From: Hymenolepis diminuta
Taxonomy: Eukaryota; Platyhelminthes; Cestoda; Cyclophyllidea; Hymenolepididae
Assembly (NCBI GenBank): GCA_900708905.1
Contig: CAADRB010000002.1
Span: 4,033,632-4,097,631 of the forward strand
Direction: 5' to 3'
Length of the DNA: 64,000 nucleotides
The notes below the pieces were generated by a model. That model saw nothing but the letters and a program-made list of their open reading frames with translations. It had not been told where the DNA came from and searched no databases. A program made the position numbers and the translations under genes. Of this stretch, positions 41,301-53,030 are shown piece by piece. Position 1 is the first letter of the stretch. Each line of letters begins with the position of its first letter.

Positions 41301-44075
41301 ACAAATAAATGATGAATAATACCCAGATAAATGATACTTATAAAAATCTCTTTTATTATGCACTGGTCTATTCTGAAAACCACTACTAAAGGTATATTTT
41401 ATATATACAGGCACTGTATTTGAATATTGTTGACTCAATTCGAAGCAACACCAATCCTAATGCACATCGTAGCTCTTGATCCATTGCCACAGAAAAGAGA
41501 GATCTTCGGTAAACTTGCAAAGACAGAACCGGAACCCGAGGATAAATTTTTTATTAAATCTAGTCCTTCCATCTTTACCTACTATTATATTAATATGCGT
41601 TAATTATTAACCAAACATAATAATTTCCGTCCTGACCAGTGGGCGATACGGCCTCAGAGCGGTCAGCCTCTGAAGTGTTTCGTAGATTTGCCTTATTATT
41701 TGTTAATATAGGCATTTTGGTCAGGATATATACTGCTACGACATCTGCACCATAGAAGATGGAGTAACATGGTTCCAGTATTGACATCTCTACGGATTAA
41801 AAAGCTGACAAGTTGGGAGATGCAATATGCCGAATCGTATCAGTTATGTGACTGTGATTTTCAGCTTATTCAAAGACAAAACATTTGATATGCTAAATTA
41901 AAAATTAATTTCTGAATAAAATGTTTACTGGTTAGAAATTATGTACCGTTACTATTGTGCTTGAGTTTGTGTTTCTAGAGGGCTTATCGACATCATCTCT
42001 CATCTCTAAATCTGACTAACCAATTTCCGCCCTCCAGCTTCTATCTCATGCGCCTCACTTACCTTCTGCATTGTAGCACTCTATTCTTCCAATTAAAGTA
42101 ATATCCTTACTAAGTCTTTTCCCTTCCCCTTACTCTTTGTTGCTCTGCTTCGGATGACCCTAGTCTTATCCTGCCATAGCTGGTGGTCCTCTAACCTCAT
42201 CCAGTAACAATTCCAATTCCTTTATGTTTGTCACTAATATTAATTTTTTTGCAAACTCACGAATTCTGAGTAGTTATCTACCCAATGCGTTTCTAAATTA
42301 TTCCTAAACATTATATTTAGTCATGTTTGCTTTAATTCTATTCTATTCTGAACAATGTTTAATCCAATCCACAGTGGTTACCGAAAATTATTTCGGCGTG
42401 TTTATTAGCCCCCACTGGTAATGAAAAAATTAAGAAATGTTTTCTGCTGAAAATTTACATCAATTAAATGCGGTTTATGCTAAAAATTAATGACTATGTA
42501 ATGATAAACACTACAGGAAATGATGAAATATAATCAAGCTCCTTAGTTTAATAAGCACCGAATCTGGACGCCATAAACTAATTTTTCATTTCTGCTATTG
42601 ATATCACGTTTTATTATGTTTTCCAGAATCCTTTTATCAATCTTTGGTATTTGATAAAGAGGACTATTGAATTCATGACTTACAAGAAATATTTGAAACG
42701 GTTGAGTAAAGTCGGAAACCATTAGTGTAGCACAAAAATATGACGTTGATAGTCCTTGAATAGAGGAAAATATGAAGGAGTATTCCATCTCAATTGTTTT
42801 ATTAACACTTAGTCTTACTTTCCACTAGCAAAATTCTGATATAACAAAACGATAAACTAATGTAATTTTTAGAATTTTACGTATTCTAATAGGGTACTGA
42901 ACTTTCAGTTCTTTTCATTTTGTGAGAAAATCATGCGTTTTCCTTTTGAAAGCTCAAATACATAAGTAAATCGCAACTCTTATTATAGTTTTGACTGTAT
43001 CTCACACTTTCTACAAGCATGATCTTCAATCTAGCCTATTAATTTAGAGTGATTTGTTAATGGAATTAAGTTCGGATAATATACAAATTGTTGAAAACGT
43101 CAGCTAACTTTTAATTATTATCATTATTAATGGTAATGAACATGATCATACAAAGGTTTTGAAGGATAATATCGAAAAATTTCCTAATTTAAAAGAGATT
43201 AAAGGTTAAAACTTATCTCATATGCACATTATAAAATGTATTAATAACCTTTAGCATTAAACAATTTGTAGATGTATACTGAATATACTATAATAGTTAA
43301 AAGTAATAAAACATCTATTCCTCATATTTTTTGTAAACGTCTGACAGTGTAAAAGTGCCTTCAGATTATGCTTAGCCTGTGTTGTTTCCTGAATTGAATT
43401 TTTAACTCTAGGAAATTCAGCTTTATTCCTGAACTTTTATTTAAAATAATATGCTATCGAGAATGAAAACTCTTATGTTCTTTCAGCATTAAAATATCAA
43501 CAAGCTGTATAAGAGAAGCTTTCAGATTTATCAGATAATTGCGTTAAATGTTTAATGGGTTGAAATTTACTCTTTATTGAAAGTAAACCAAACCATCAAC
43601 TCGACAGAAATGCAATTCGACCCTGGACAACATTTGCAAATAATTCAGTGGTCCACTCATTCTAATTTTCCATTTATTTAATTAGGTTAATATGCGTAAT
43701 TCAGTATGGTTGCTAAGCCTGCAAAAATTTATTTAACTTTGTTGCCATTCGTGCATTGATAAGTGATCATATGGTATGTTAAAACAATCCTAATGTATTG
43801 AAATAATGATCAATTATACATAGACTACATTACCTCTGAAATATCTCTGAAATAGTTCCTTCTCAGAGATATAAGGGGACTACTTATTTTGCTATAGCAT
43901 AAGACTGAGCAACTAATTAACGATTAATAATATGAAATTAAAAAGATATAATATCAAAATTACACACAGAATTCAATAAAAGTTCAAGTCATTAATATTA
44001 TTAATGTCATATCAAATTACAATACGATTTTGCTATTAATGATTATTCAAGCTAATAGCTTCTGGTACATACAAC

Positions 44076-44102
44076 TTTATTTGCTTCATACATATCTTTA
44101 TT
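44076..44102 (-). promoter_or_regulatory. polyadenylation hexamers of the tandem ubiquitin-like gene
   Basis: On the minus strand, one AATAAA (44097-44102) contains the TAA stop codon itself, and a second (44076-44081) lies about 20 bases further on. The second is the more likely functional signal. If either is used, the 3' UTR is extremely short. Confidence 0.5.
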
Positions 44103-44958
44103 CCTTTCCGTTCTGTGCCATCTGTTCACCAAGAACCTGTCGGAAATTTTTGTAGATTTGCGTGTCTGGAAGATTGAGGCGAAGACTTTCACCTTTACTA
44201 ATCTTCTCTATCTGAGGAGTAGTTGTTGTCCTCGAAGATGGTTCAATTTTCTCCGGCTTATTTTGAGATATTGATTTTATTTTACTGGCTTCTGATTCAG
44301 AAACCTTAGCGACTTCAAGGCGTTTGATTGGTGGTGGCTTTTTCAGTACATAATCCTCTACAATGCTTGTTCTTTTTGACTCACCACTTTCAGCAACTGA
44401 ATTACCGCTGCTGTTCAGGGAAGGTTGTCTACTCTCCTCATAATTTTTAGCTGATTGAGTCTGTGAATTTTGGCTTTCGATAGTAGATAAATTTGAGGAG
44501 CCCTCTCTACGAAGAACTCGTATTACAGATCCGTTTTGAAGGTTATACTCTCCTAGTCTCATATTGTCTTCCAGCAACCAAGATCCATAACTCAGTGCCT
44601 GCTGACTAACAGGAATCTTTGTTGCATCCTCAATGGACAGTTTGACGTTTGATACAAGCTCAGTTCTATTTACAATCCGTTTGATCACTAATCCTCCCGG
44701 TACTTTGATGTATATCTTGAAATTAGGGGTAAAGTCCAAAGGTAAGGAGAGAGTTATTTCTGATCGATCGATAGCACCATAGTCTTCCATTATAAGTCTT
44801 CCGTTCTCTAGTACGTGCCCATCGAAAGTTAGCGTCTGTTTATCTTTTGGAATAAGTCGAGTTTCCTCAATGATTTCCCTTAATCGATTTACAGTCATGT
44901 CATTCTGCATAGATATATTAAAAAGTTTCCTGTTCTTGTATAGAATAGTGATTTTCAT
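44098..44958 (-). CDS. protein with two tandem ubiquitin-like domains, intronless
   Basis: A single uninterrupted frame of 286 aa starting at a Met that opens the first beta strand (MKITILYKNRKLFNISM). Residues 1-75 form a ubiquitin-like fold with TVNRLREIIEE, DKQTLTFDGHVLE and DYGAIDRSEITL. Residues about 80-152 form a second with NVKLSIEDATKIP, QQALSYGSWLLED and YNLQNGSVIRVL. No C-terminal Gly-Gly follows either domain, so it is not a conjugatable precursor. The C-terminal half (about 155-286) is Ser/Lys/Glu-rich and probably disordered, with a short helical-looking end (IYKNFRQVLGEQMAQ). Likely an adaptor for ubiquitin-binding partners (inference). I do not recognise a named orthologue. 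It is related to the gene at 49364-49962. Lack of introns in an intron-rich neighbourhood suggests retroposition. Confidence 0.85.
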   Translation of the reverse strand: MKITILYKNRKLFNISMQNDMTVNRLREIIEETRLIPKDKQTLTFDGHVLENGRLIMEDYGAIDRSEITLSLPLDFTPNFKIYIKVPGGLVIKRIVNRTELVSNVKLSIEDATKIPVSQQALSYGSWLLEDNMRLGEYNLQNGSVIRVLRREGSSNLSTIESQNSQTQSAKNYEESRQPSLNSSGNSVAESGESKRTSIVEDYVLKKPPPIKRLEVAKVSESEASKIKSISQNKPEKIEPSSRTTTTPQIEKISKGESLRLNLPDTQIYKNFRQVLGEQMAQNGKE

Positions 44959-45084
44959 CGTTAGATAAGCGGTTCAAATAGGAAACTATGAAATTTTTTT
45001 TTCCTGAAGTGAGAATCAAAGCCGCATCCAGCGAGCGGCGTGGTTTGAGCACCTCGTGGTTGTTGGTGTGTGAATTTGAAGAAG

Positions 45085-45110
45085 GAGTGAGTGAGTGAGT
45101 GAGTGAGTGG
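45085..45110. repeat. GAGT tetranucleotide microsatellite
   Basis: About six tandem GAGT units, roughly 130 bases upstream of the minus-strand ubiquitin-like start codon, hence in its promoter or 5' UTR. Confidence 0.9.
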
Positions 45111-46944
45111 ATGCAAAGACGCTTTGTGATAATCAATTGTCACTCCAAATCGTTGGCTTGTAATTGGCACGTAAGATGCCGTAGTTGAATTGGTTCATCG
45201 AAAATAACTTTTTTTTTATCGTTAATTCATATCAATATCTTTTTTTTAAAAACAATAATACCAAATAGTAGAAAATAGTACCTATAGGAAGTTAAAATAA
45301 TAGCAATCAGATTTTATTTGTTAATATCTTTGAAAATTTACCCCTGTTTATATTATTTTGAGAAAAAGATTTGAATTTAGTTAACATACAAAGGTGGTTC
45401 TATAACGGAATGTTGCAATGAATGGTTTTACGTTATTTCAATGGAAGGAAAGTGATGGAATATGAATTAAAATTAACTTCGGTCAAATAAAAACCGATAC
45501 AAACACGAATTCAGTGGTATTTAATGAGAATACATTCAGAAGCATGAAGGAATATAGGAAATAAATAAATTAATTAGTGAACGCTTCTTTTAAGAACTGC
45601 ACACTCATTAGTCACTAATTTCAAGTGGGTATCAATATGTGTTTTACATGAATTGTACTTTCTAAAGTGAGCTATCATCGAAATTTTAATTAGATTAATG
45701 TTTTGGAGAGGAAATTAGATGTAAACTGTCAGAAACGCCTCATTTTTTGTTAATGTCTTGTTGTAGGCGTATGTAAAAGTCATCGCTGTCTTTATTAAAA
45801 TATTCCATCTCTTTAAGTAATGATATCAACATTTCATTCATCAAAGCAGGGAAGAATTCTTCCGTCATTCTTTTAAAACTGCTCCTAAAAGCAAATTACA
45901 ATTCACAATATATTGAGGCCTACAAGGGTCGAAACGCCATGAAAAATATAATTTTTTCCTTATCAGTGCGCATATTGACCGAATGGCCACGAACTATTTT
46001 TTTATCTCAGGATACCAGCATTGATACAGAGACTAGCTTTTTTAAACTGTTTAAACTCCAAAATATGTGTACAGATCACTGATTAATAAACTACTTAAGC
46101 AAATCACTCTTTTTCGGATTTATAATTTGTGATTTACCTAGAGTAGAGACTTAAACTAACGTTGAAGCCGCTTATGTCATTGCTGATCTAGGTTTCAGAT
46201 ACCGAGGTAGTTAAAAAGGAGGTAAATAAAGTTATCATTCCTTTTACCTCGTCTTTTGGTGAATTCGCACCTTCAACTCTGATATTTGGTGACGAATTTA
46301 CAATAATTACTATTTGAGGTGGAGAGGGGGGAGGGGAGTCAATCCCCCTGCTGATGAATATGCGTCGATGTATTTATGTTTTATTTAAGACTAATACGCT
46401 GTTTGATAAATCACCGCTTAAACATCGCGCGTTATATTTGCAATAAAATTTTATGCACCTCGGTAATAGTGGAGTAATGGATGTTCTAAATATACTAGTC
46501 AAATATTGAAAATTTACCGGGTTGAAACGACAATTTCTATTGCTACCACTCTCACGACAATATACGAAATTTCACAACAATATTTTGTCTCATCTTCTGT
46601 TTAATCTCACGATAATTTCACTTAAGAGTACGCTATCAATCCTTCATGACTTTTAATTCTAAAAACCATTCTCATAATCACAAATCTAATGTCTTTGTCT
46701 AAGAAAAACTAGAAAAACAAGAAATCAGATTAGGAGCGGGGAAAGTTGGTCCGGTTTTGTTTTGCTAAGATTGTTAATGATGTCATCCAGATATCTTTAT
46801 TATCAAATAAACCATAGATTTATTTTTCTGAAATTGTAATTTCTTTTATCACTGATACTTTTACAGACCTCAAAACAGACTTTGATCTCACGGATATCTA
46901 TCCATGATAATAAACTCATAGAACTCCGGTTGTTACAGAAATGG

Positions 46945-47040
46945 AATCGGAATGCGTCAGTGGTGTGTTCTTCTGTCATGCCGGAGGTCACGGGTTCAGT
47001 GTCCATCAGTGCACACTCAGTGAATGGAATGGCCACCTCA
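46945..47040 (+). repeat. tRNA-derived SINE-like segment
   Basis: The stretch 'gcgtcagtggtgtg' resembles a tRNA D-arm/A-box. It is followed by 'ctgtcatgccggaggtcac' and 'gggttcagtgtcc', which resemble an anticodon arm and a B-box. The B-box is one base too long and pairing is imperfect, so this is not a functional tRNA. The bases after it ('catcagtgcacactc') match those after the similar segment at 55672-55800 ('cattagagtacaccc'). Confidence 0.45.
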
Positions 47041-47702
47041 CTTTCTAAGTATGACGAATGGAGAGTGTGGCAGAATTTGAATTTCTCATTAGGACGTCTC
47101 TCTCTCCGCAAAAAATGAGCGTTAGAAACCGTTTTCCTGAATTGCCTTGCGTTAAATACAACAATCCAAAAAACTCAGAGACAACGTGTCGCGTCCTAAA
47201 CCAACTTGTCCGGACTGAAATATCCTGTCGTAACAATCTCTCCTATCTTTCTCCCATTCCGATTAGACTTAGATAATTTCCCCTTCGGCTGCCTTGCGTC
47301 TCTGGATGTCTATGATAATTCCTTATCCAACCTATCTCGGTGTTTATCTAAATATGACCATAAACTGCATATATTGAGGTTTCTCTAAATGGTTAAATGT
47401 TTCGCATAATTTAAACATCATCATTAAAGTCAGCTCCTTACCGTACGGACGTCTCTTCCCCGACTTCCTGCTCTCAGCTAGTTCTAGACATAGACGTACT
47501 CCACGACGTTCAGAAGGTATAACACAACGTATGATCCCATCTTCAATGTGCCGACTACAAGTATTGGATAAACAAATGGGCTATACTTGACCACAGGGGT
47601 GAGTCAATCACACACGAATTGCCATATCTCGAAAGAATTTGTCGTGTGGCCAGACATTGTGGATCTAGATAACACCGTTAGTATTGATTCTGATATGGAG
47701 TC

Positions 47703-47995
47703 TGTTAGAAGAAATGATAATTATTTTCCCCCGGCTCCCAATATTTCTTCTATTAATAAAAATGTTATTTCTTTCTTTATTTCCCACCGATAAAAGACAC
47801 TTGATGATTATTCTTATTTGTTTAAGTCGATACTGATTGAGAGTGAGTTTCGTTAATACACTCGTGTTGACTATAACGTACCTTCTTATCTGCCGTGGGT
47901 TATTAGCTTCTGTATTGCTGTTATATTACCGAGTTTTCTAGATTGTTGGCTCTGCAAGATTACTACCAGAACTTCTAGTTGGTTACGTTATAGCA
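47703..47995. mobile_element. solo LTR of a retrotransposon with 5-bp target duplication
   Basis: A 293-base element starting TGTTAGAAGAAATG and ending GTTACGTTATAGCA, so it has the TG...CA termini of an LTR. It is flanked on both sides by the identical pentamer GAGTC (47698-47702 and 47996-48000). It aligns over its whole length with 62566-62861 at clearly more than 85 percent identity by eye. No gag-pol or primer-binding site lies next to either copy, so both are solo LTRs. A 5-bp duplication fits Gypsy, Copia or BEL elements; the family cannot be decided from the LTR alone. Confidence 0.8.
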
Positions 47996-48639
47996 GAGTC
48001 AAATGAGTACCTTCACACAGCAAAATCTTATCCATTCCCAGTAAGGTGTAGTAAGGAAAACTACTCCATCCAACTTTAGTTAGTGAAAATTAATAGCAAG
48101 GAATTTCACTTTTAAACTCTATCCCTAAGAATCTTTTTTTCCCTTCTGCCATGGATAATAAATAAATGTGATTCACTTAGGTGAAGCTGAACCGATATGA
48201 TTTATACCAGGCGTTCTAAAGCTATGGAGATGGGGAGTGGCATTTTTTTAAACTTGTTTCCCTCAAGCTGTGTGTTATTAAAAGAATTGGAAGCAGTTGA
48301 TGAAATACAGTAAATATACATATAAATACAAGTCTTTAGTAATGAAAGTCGGCGTTTAATGTAACCGTTCCACAGTAATAAGTTTCAATCGATTTATTTC
48401 TCAAATATTCCAAATCGTAAAGTTTACGGAGATGAAATTATACCAATCAAAACTAGAACTCCTTAGAACTCTATAACCTTCAATATTGAAATCCTTAATT
48501 TTCACCCTCTCTCCTTTCGTTGAATGCTATCACTGAAAATACTATTACTGTTATTATAAAACACAGCGAGGCAAACAACTTTTCATATGTTCATAGCAGA
48601 AAAGCACATGAAATCGGTTAACAGTAAGTCAAATAAATG

Positions 48640-48850
48640 ACAAAGGGAGGGGATCGAAAGATGTTGAGGATCTTCATTTGATTTTTGGAATCGGGTTGTA
48701 CAGCATTTATTCAATGGAAAGTTCATGTTCAAAGCTTCAAATTCATAATACATTACTGGGTGGGTTCATGTCCACAATATCCTATGCCCATTGATCCATT
48801 GTTTAATTAATATGGTCAGTCTTGAAACTCTGAAGGCTGAAAAATTAATA
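48640..48850 (+). repeat. dispersed repeat family A, copy 3
   Basis: It shares with copies 1 and 2 the blocks 'ttgtacagcatttattcaat', 'gttcatgtt', 'caaattcataat' and 'atggtcagtctt' in the same order. It is more diverged than the first two are from each other. Confidence 0.5.
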
Positions 48851-49363
48851 TGATCTTGCAGAATATTAAGCAACGTATTTGGTCTTAATACAGCTGAGCT
48901 GAGATGCCTAGATGAGGGAGGAAGTTATATGTTTTTGTTCCCATCGTATTTTAGTAAAAATATTAACGGAAAATTCTCTTTTGATTAAATAGATGAAATG
49001 AACACTTAGCATTTAATGTTTAAACATAGATTACAATGGTTTATAACATCAACTTGAAATAGTTGTCCAAAACATAAATCTTGATGTTCCTCGGCGTATT
49101 GTGAATTCCAAATTAACGCAATGACCTACCTAAATATGCCTTTTAAGCACTGGGAAATTGTTCGCATCATTTACTCCTGATAACTTAGTAAACTCCATCG
49201 CGTGCTAGTCATTAGGCAGATCCACTCAGAAATCACACAGGAATAAAAAAAAAATTACCTCCCCCTCCCTCCCCCCAGAATGCGTTCATCTGATTCTTAC
49301 TCACATGCTTAAGTTCACGTCTTCATATTTACGGCATCTCAACGGCATGCGCAGAAGAAGAAC

Positions 49364-49962
49364 ATGATCCTGCACATATCAATCACTTTTCGTCAGAGAA
49401 CCCTCATTCAACTCAAAGCAGATACTAATCTCACAATCAACGAACTGAAAGACCACATTGAGCAAGCCATTGGAATTCCTGCTCAGTCCCAGACTCTTAC
49501 ATACAACGGTGTCCTGTTAGATGGAAACAACCCCCTAAAAAGTTTCAAACTTCCTTTGGTATATGCTTGGATGTTCCTCTCGCATATCCCAGTAGGTATA
49601 ATATCTATGTCAAAACTCCCTTTCATAATCGACCCGTGAAAGTTCGTGTGGGAATTGAAGGAACTATTGGTGATTTAAAGAAAGCTATTTTTAATCATGA
49701 AAATGCGTTGATGGATCATGCAATCCTCGTTCATAATTCATGTGTACTTAATGAAGAAAATGAGGATCAAACGTTGAATTCCTTAGAAATACAGGAGGGT
49801 TCAAAAGTGGAGGTTATTGTGAGGCAGGCAAAATTCGAGTTGGTGAGAGATTTCAAGGAAAAGAAGGCGAAAAATGTAAAGACTTCGAGTCTTCCACCCA
49901 GTGGATTTTCGGCAATGGATGGAGATTCTGAGGTTGAAGTTGGAAACTACAGAATGAAGTAA
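49364..49962 (+). pseudogene. tandem ubiquitin-like gene interrupted by a one-base frameshift
   Basis: Two overlapping frames together encode two ubiquitin-like domains like those of the 44098-44958 gene. The first frame starts at 49364 (MILHISITFRQRTLIQLK) and carries TINELKDHIEQAIGIP, QSQTLTYNGVLLDG and LKSFKLP. The second frame continues from about 49558 with CLDVPLAYPSRYNIYVKTP and a second domain (TIGDLKKAIFNH, LEIQEGSKVEVIV), ending at the TAA at 49962. Homology switches frame at the short T run 49555-49557, as if one base were missing. A 34-base GT-AG intron at this spot would not restore frame. An AATAAA follows 72 bases downstream. It is either a young pseudogene, an assembly error, or a gene read in two pieces. 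C-terminus is short; no Gly-Gly. Confidence 0.7.
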
Positions 49963-50943
49963 ACATTTTGCAATCTCTTCTTATTGTGTTAATTACGCCA
50001 TTTTGCAAGGACATCTGCGTTTTTATGTTGTGTAATAAATTATCTCACTCTGATACTTTTTTTAATTGTAAATTTATTAAATTTATTTATTTCCAACTAC
50101 ATAATCAATTTTTTTGCCTTGATTTTACGATACTGAAATACGAGATGCTATTTTACCAATGTAGTATTATAGTTTTCTGAACGCTTTTTTATTTTCCTTT
50201 TTCAATCCATTAAGTTTTACTTACATTTACCTATCTTCTTCTCTCAAAGCACTTTCTTAGAACAGTGCATGGCATTTCTAGGCTGTTACTCGTAACTGAT
50301 TATTAAATTATGTGTTTAGACGTGGTAATAGGCCGAATACTAGGTCAAATTTACGGATGGCAGTAATTCAAGATCCCGGTTTAGAAAATCAAATAACTCA
50401 GATCTTTTGCAAAACGGAATAATGTGAACGACACATATGGCATGAGCCCTTTTTGAAATTCGAATTTCCACTGTGTATTCATTGATGAGTTTTGTTCACG
50501 TTATTGAACGGGCATTAATTTCGTGGCCTCCGACTTGACTGACGTCCACACTAACCCATGCGGCATAGATTACCAGCATTACTTCTCATCCTTTTTGAGA
50601 CAGGATTTGAATTTTCATTATGAAGATAACTGCATTCTATGTTATCTGCCACATTCCACATTGCTGGATCCCAATTATTCTGATTATCTAAAAGAAAACT
50701 GCCCAAAATCTCTGAGAATGTTGAGTTTTTTCGCACTCAAGACTCAACTTTGCAATAAATAATAATTTACTAATATTGAGGTTCATATCTGATTTTCGTC
50801 CGCAAAAGACTTTCTTATTACGCTTTTAGTACTAGCTTACCCCTGAAAATATCTTGTATATGCGAAGCGTATATATTTATATTCCTAGAAAATACAAAAA
50901 CAAAAAATTAGAGAATGACAGCTAAGTCAAATTCTTATGTTCC
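49963..50943. other. intergenic region between convergent ubiquitin-like gene and ALG8
   Basis: About 1 kb. It contains the polyadenylation signal of the plus-strand gene. Frames on both strands at 50523-50762 have no recognisable motif. Confidence 0.5.
50034..50039 (+). promoter_or_regulatory. AATAAA polyadenylation signal
   Basis: AATAAA 72 bases after the stop codon of the broken ubiquitin-like gene. Its presence suggests the locus is, or recently was, transcribed. Confidence 0.55.
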
Positions 50944-53030
50944 CTAATTGTTCTTCTTGAAAAATGACGCTTTCGTCTCGTAGTATGCATCCTCCATTTC
51001 CTCTTCCTCTTTCACCAACTTTTCATTCCACATCCACGAGAAATTAATCCAGGTGTAGATAAAGAAGGACACTAGAAGTCCCACTGCACAGTAGATAGAA
51101 GTCATCATTAGAGGAAGAAATTCAAATCGAGGATATAGCAGTGGCAGCGCAATTCGGGTGACAAAAAGGAGAGGAATCAAGCCGAAAAGATGTATCCTCC
51201 CGAGAATCGTGAGATGACGCCAATATTTAACCAGAAGACCATCCTTAACCGGAATTGATGAACGACCCAATAGGACATATTGGACCAGGGTATAGAGCAG
51301 ATAGAAGGATAACATAACTGGTTGTTCTAAAGAGACGGCGGGAGGTTAGTCATAACACTTACATCTATGATCAAACATACCATTCGGAGTGAAGATAAGC
51401 GGAAGTAGACTGAAGTGAGCAATAGTTGAAACGTAAAAACAAAGACCTCGAAGACGACGTGAAACAACCGCTAGAATTCTGTGGTAATGAAATAGGAGGA
51501 TTATACTACTAATCAAAATACAGGTAGATAAATTAGAGATCTGATTACAATAGAGGGAGAGTGATAACAAGCACAGCTTTTTCATGAACATGCCAACCAA
51601 AGAGGAAGGAAGCCCAAGCTGCTGAAACAATTGAGCGAACCAAAACGAAACCAGAATCCATTGGGGAGGTCTTAAGACCTGTACAGATGACCAAACCAGG
51701 CTAAAAAGGGAACAGTAAGTAAAGGGTTCCTCCAACTTACAATGATATGGGCAAAAGTCAGAAAAGCTGTATGTATAGGCCGAATAGTTGGGAGACAAAG
51801 ATGTTGATAATTTCCTGTAAGACCACTAGTCATTGAAACCTGATTATCTAAAGCCTCCTGTGATCCCTTTGAACAGAATCTGGGAAATAGTCCTGAAAAG
51901 TAAAATACATGAAAGTACGCTACTGATATTACATAAGTAAAAAGTTATATGGAAAAAATTACCCGAGGTACTCAGTGCCTTATCAGCAATATTATATAAA
52001 GCCCAAAAGTTGGGTGCCCAATATGTGTGACATAACCCACGATTAAAAGGGAATAATCGGGACAAGAGATCCGGTAGCTTGCCCAGCAGGATGAATGGTC
52101 CAATTGAGATTGCAAATACGGAACAAATCAGAGCTCCCATTGCCAATAAGTGGTTCCACTTAATTTTAATTGGTAGCTTATCTGAAAACTTCGAGTTAAG
52201 AAATTGAACAAATAATGTTACCTCTGTCAAGACAATAATGATAGAGCATGAAGACAAAGTAAACCGGAGCCAAATACACAAAGACATGTTTGAAATTCAG
52301 TAAAATTGAGAACCAAAAACCACTCCACAGGTAGTGGCCCTAGAAAAATACGACAAATAACAATGATAACTTACTTGAAAAGTTCTGAGTATGGAAATAA
52401 ATAGAATACCGAACAAAAATCCATTGTACTGAAAATGAACATCTGCCAAAAGTCAACCAACAGGTAAGAAACGGAATTAATGCATTAGTGGATTATAAGC
52501 TGAAAAGGAACCTACGGTCAACAATAAATAATCCAAAGTTAAAGGCGAATAATGTGATCGCAGTGAGATAAAGTGGCTCCTTCTCCTCACCCGAGTGTCC
52601 AAATACGATAGTCAGCAATTTGGCGACCGAGTACATCAGTAAAAGTTCCGATACGATGACCGTAATTCGTTGGAAATAGACTGTGGCTGGAGAGGCATAT
52701 GGTTCTGCTGATACGATGGTCATATTTGGATCTATTTTATTGCCAACTTGTGCTAAGAGAAACTCAAAATATGCGAAGAAGGGAGGGTAATCTAAAGTCC
52801 ATTTACTGGTTGCCTAGAAGGAATGTTCTGATTGACAGATAGCTGACATACCACCGTGTACCATTCCGAGATCTCGGTGCTGTAAGTGACAGCAAGCCAA
52901 TTTCGGTGGACCTCAAAGTCGGTGGAATTACTAACGATTATAAAGATTTTATGACTTACTATGCGGTGAAAAGAAGGCTTTTGAAAGCAGCAGCTGCTAT
53001 AACTATCAACAACGTACTGTGGGGAACCAT
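50944..53030 (-). CDS. ALG8: dolichyl-P-Glc:Glc1Man9GlcNAc2-PP-dolichol alpha-1,3-glucosyltransferase (ten exons)
   Basis: ER-membrane glucosyltransferase (GT57) that adds the second glucose to the lipid-linked N-glycan precursor, using dolichyl-phosphate-glucose. Exons: 52960-53030, 52852-52930, 52516-52813, 52375-52442, 52222-52339, 51963-52181, 51741-51892, 51549-51700, 51381-51478, 50944-51326; in frame throughout, 545 aa (human 526). Family motifs appear in order: [95 protein letters not shown] and the SIYCAVGLL segment near the end. Multiple hydrophobic helices separate these. The last 25 residues are charged and end FKKNN, possibly an ER-retention tail. Introns are 29-73 bases. It is head to head with the FolD-type gene, 512 bases between start codons. 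Confidence 0.95.

Larger units (their letters stand above)
37326..44097. other. gene-free region
   Basis: 6.8 kb between the astacin gene and the first ubiquitin-like gene. No frame has a recognisable motif. It holds a possible LTR-like segment (37720-38335), a short AT microsatellite, and pyrimidine-rich stretches near 40380-40500 and 42000-42200 that loosely resemble 22480-22740. Minus-strand frames at 41590-41787 and 42543-42788 look spurious. Confidence 0.5.
44959..49363. other. gene-free region between the two ubiquitin-like genes
   Basis: 4.4 kb with no supported gene. It holds a GAGT microsatellite, a tRNA-derived SINE-like segment near 46.9-47.0 kb, a solo LTR at 47703-47995, and a third copy of repeat family A near 48.7 kb. 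Frames on both strands between 46803 and 47388 overlap the SINE-like segment and are not credible genes. Confidence 0.55.

Noticed and set aside
46803..47388. Overlapping frames on both strands
   Set aside because: They fall on a SINE-like segment and have no protein motif.
49559..49592. 34-base GT-AG intron joining the two ubiquitin-like frames
   Set aside because: Phase 0 removal leads straight into a TAG stop, so it does not join the frames; a one-base deletion explains the data better.
9756..53030. RABGGTB, PIGN and ALG8 as a functional lipid/glycan cluster
   Set aside because: They are far apart, in mixed orientations and in different pathways; chance proximity is the simpler view.
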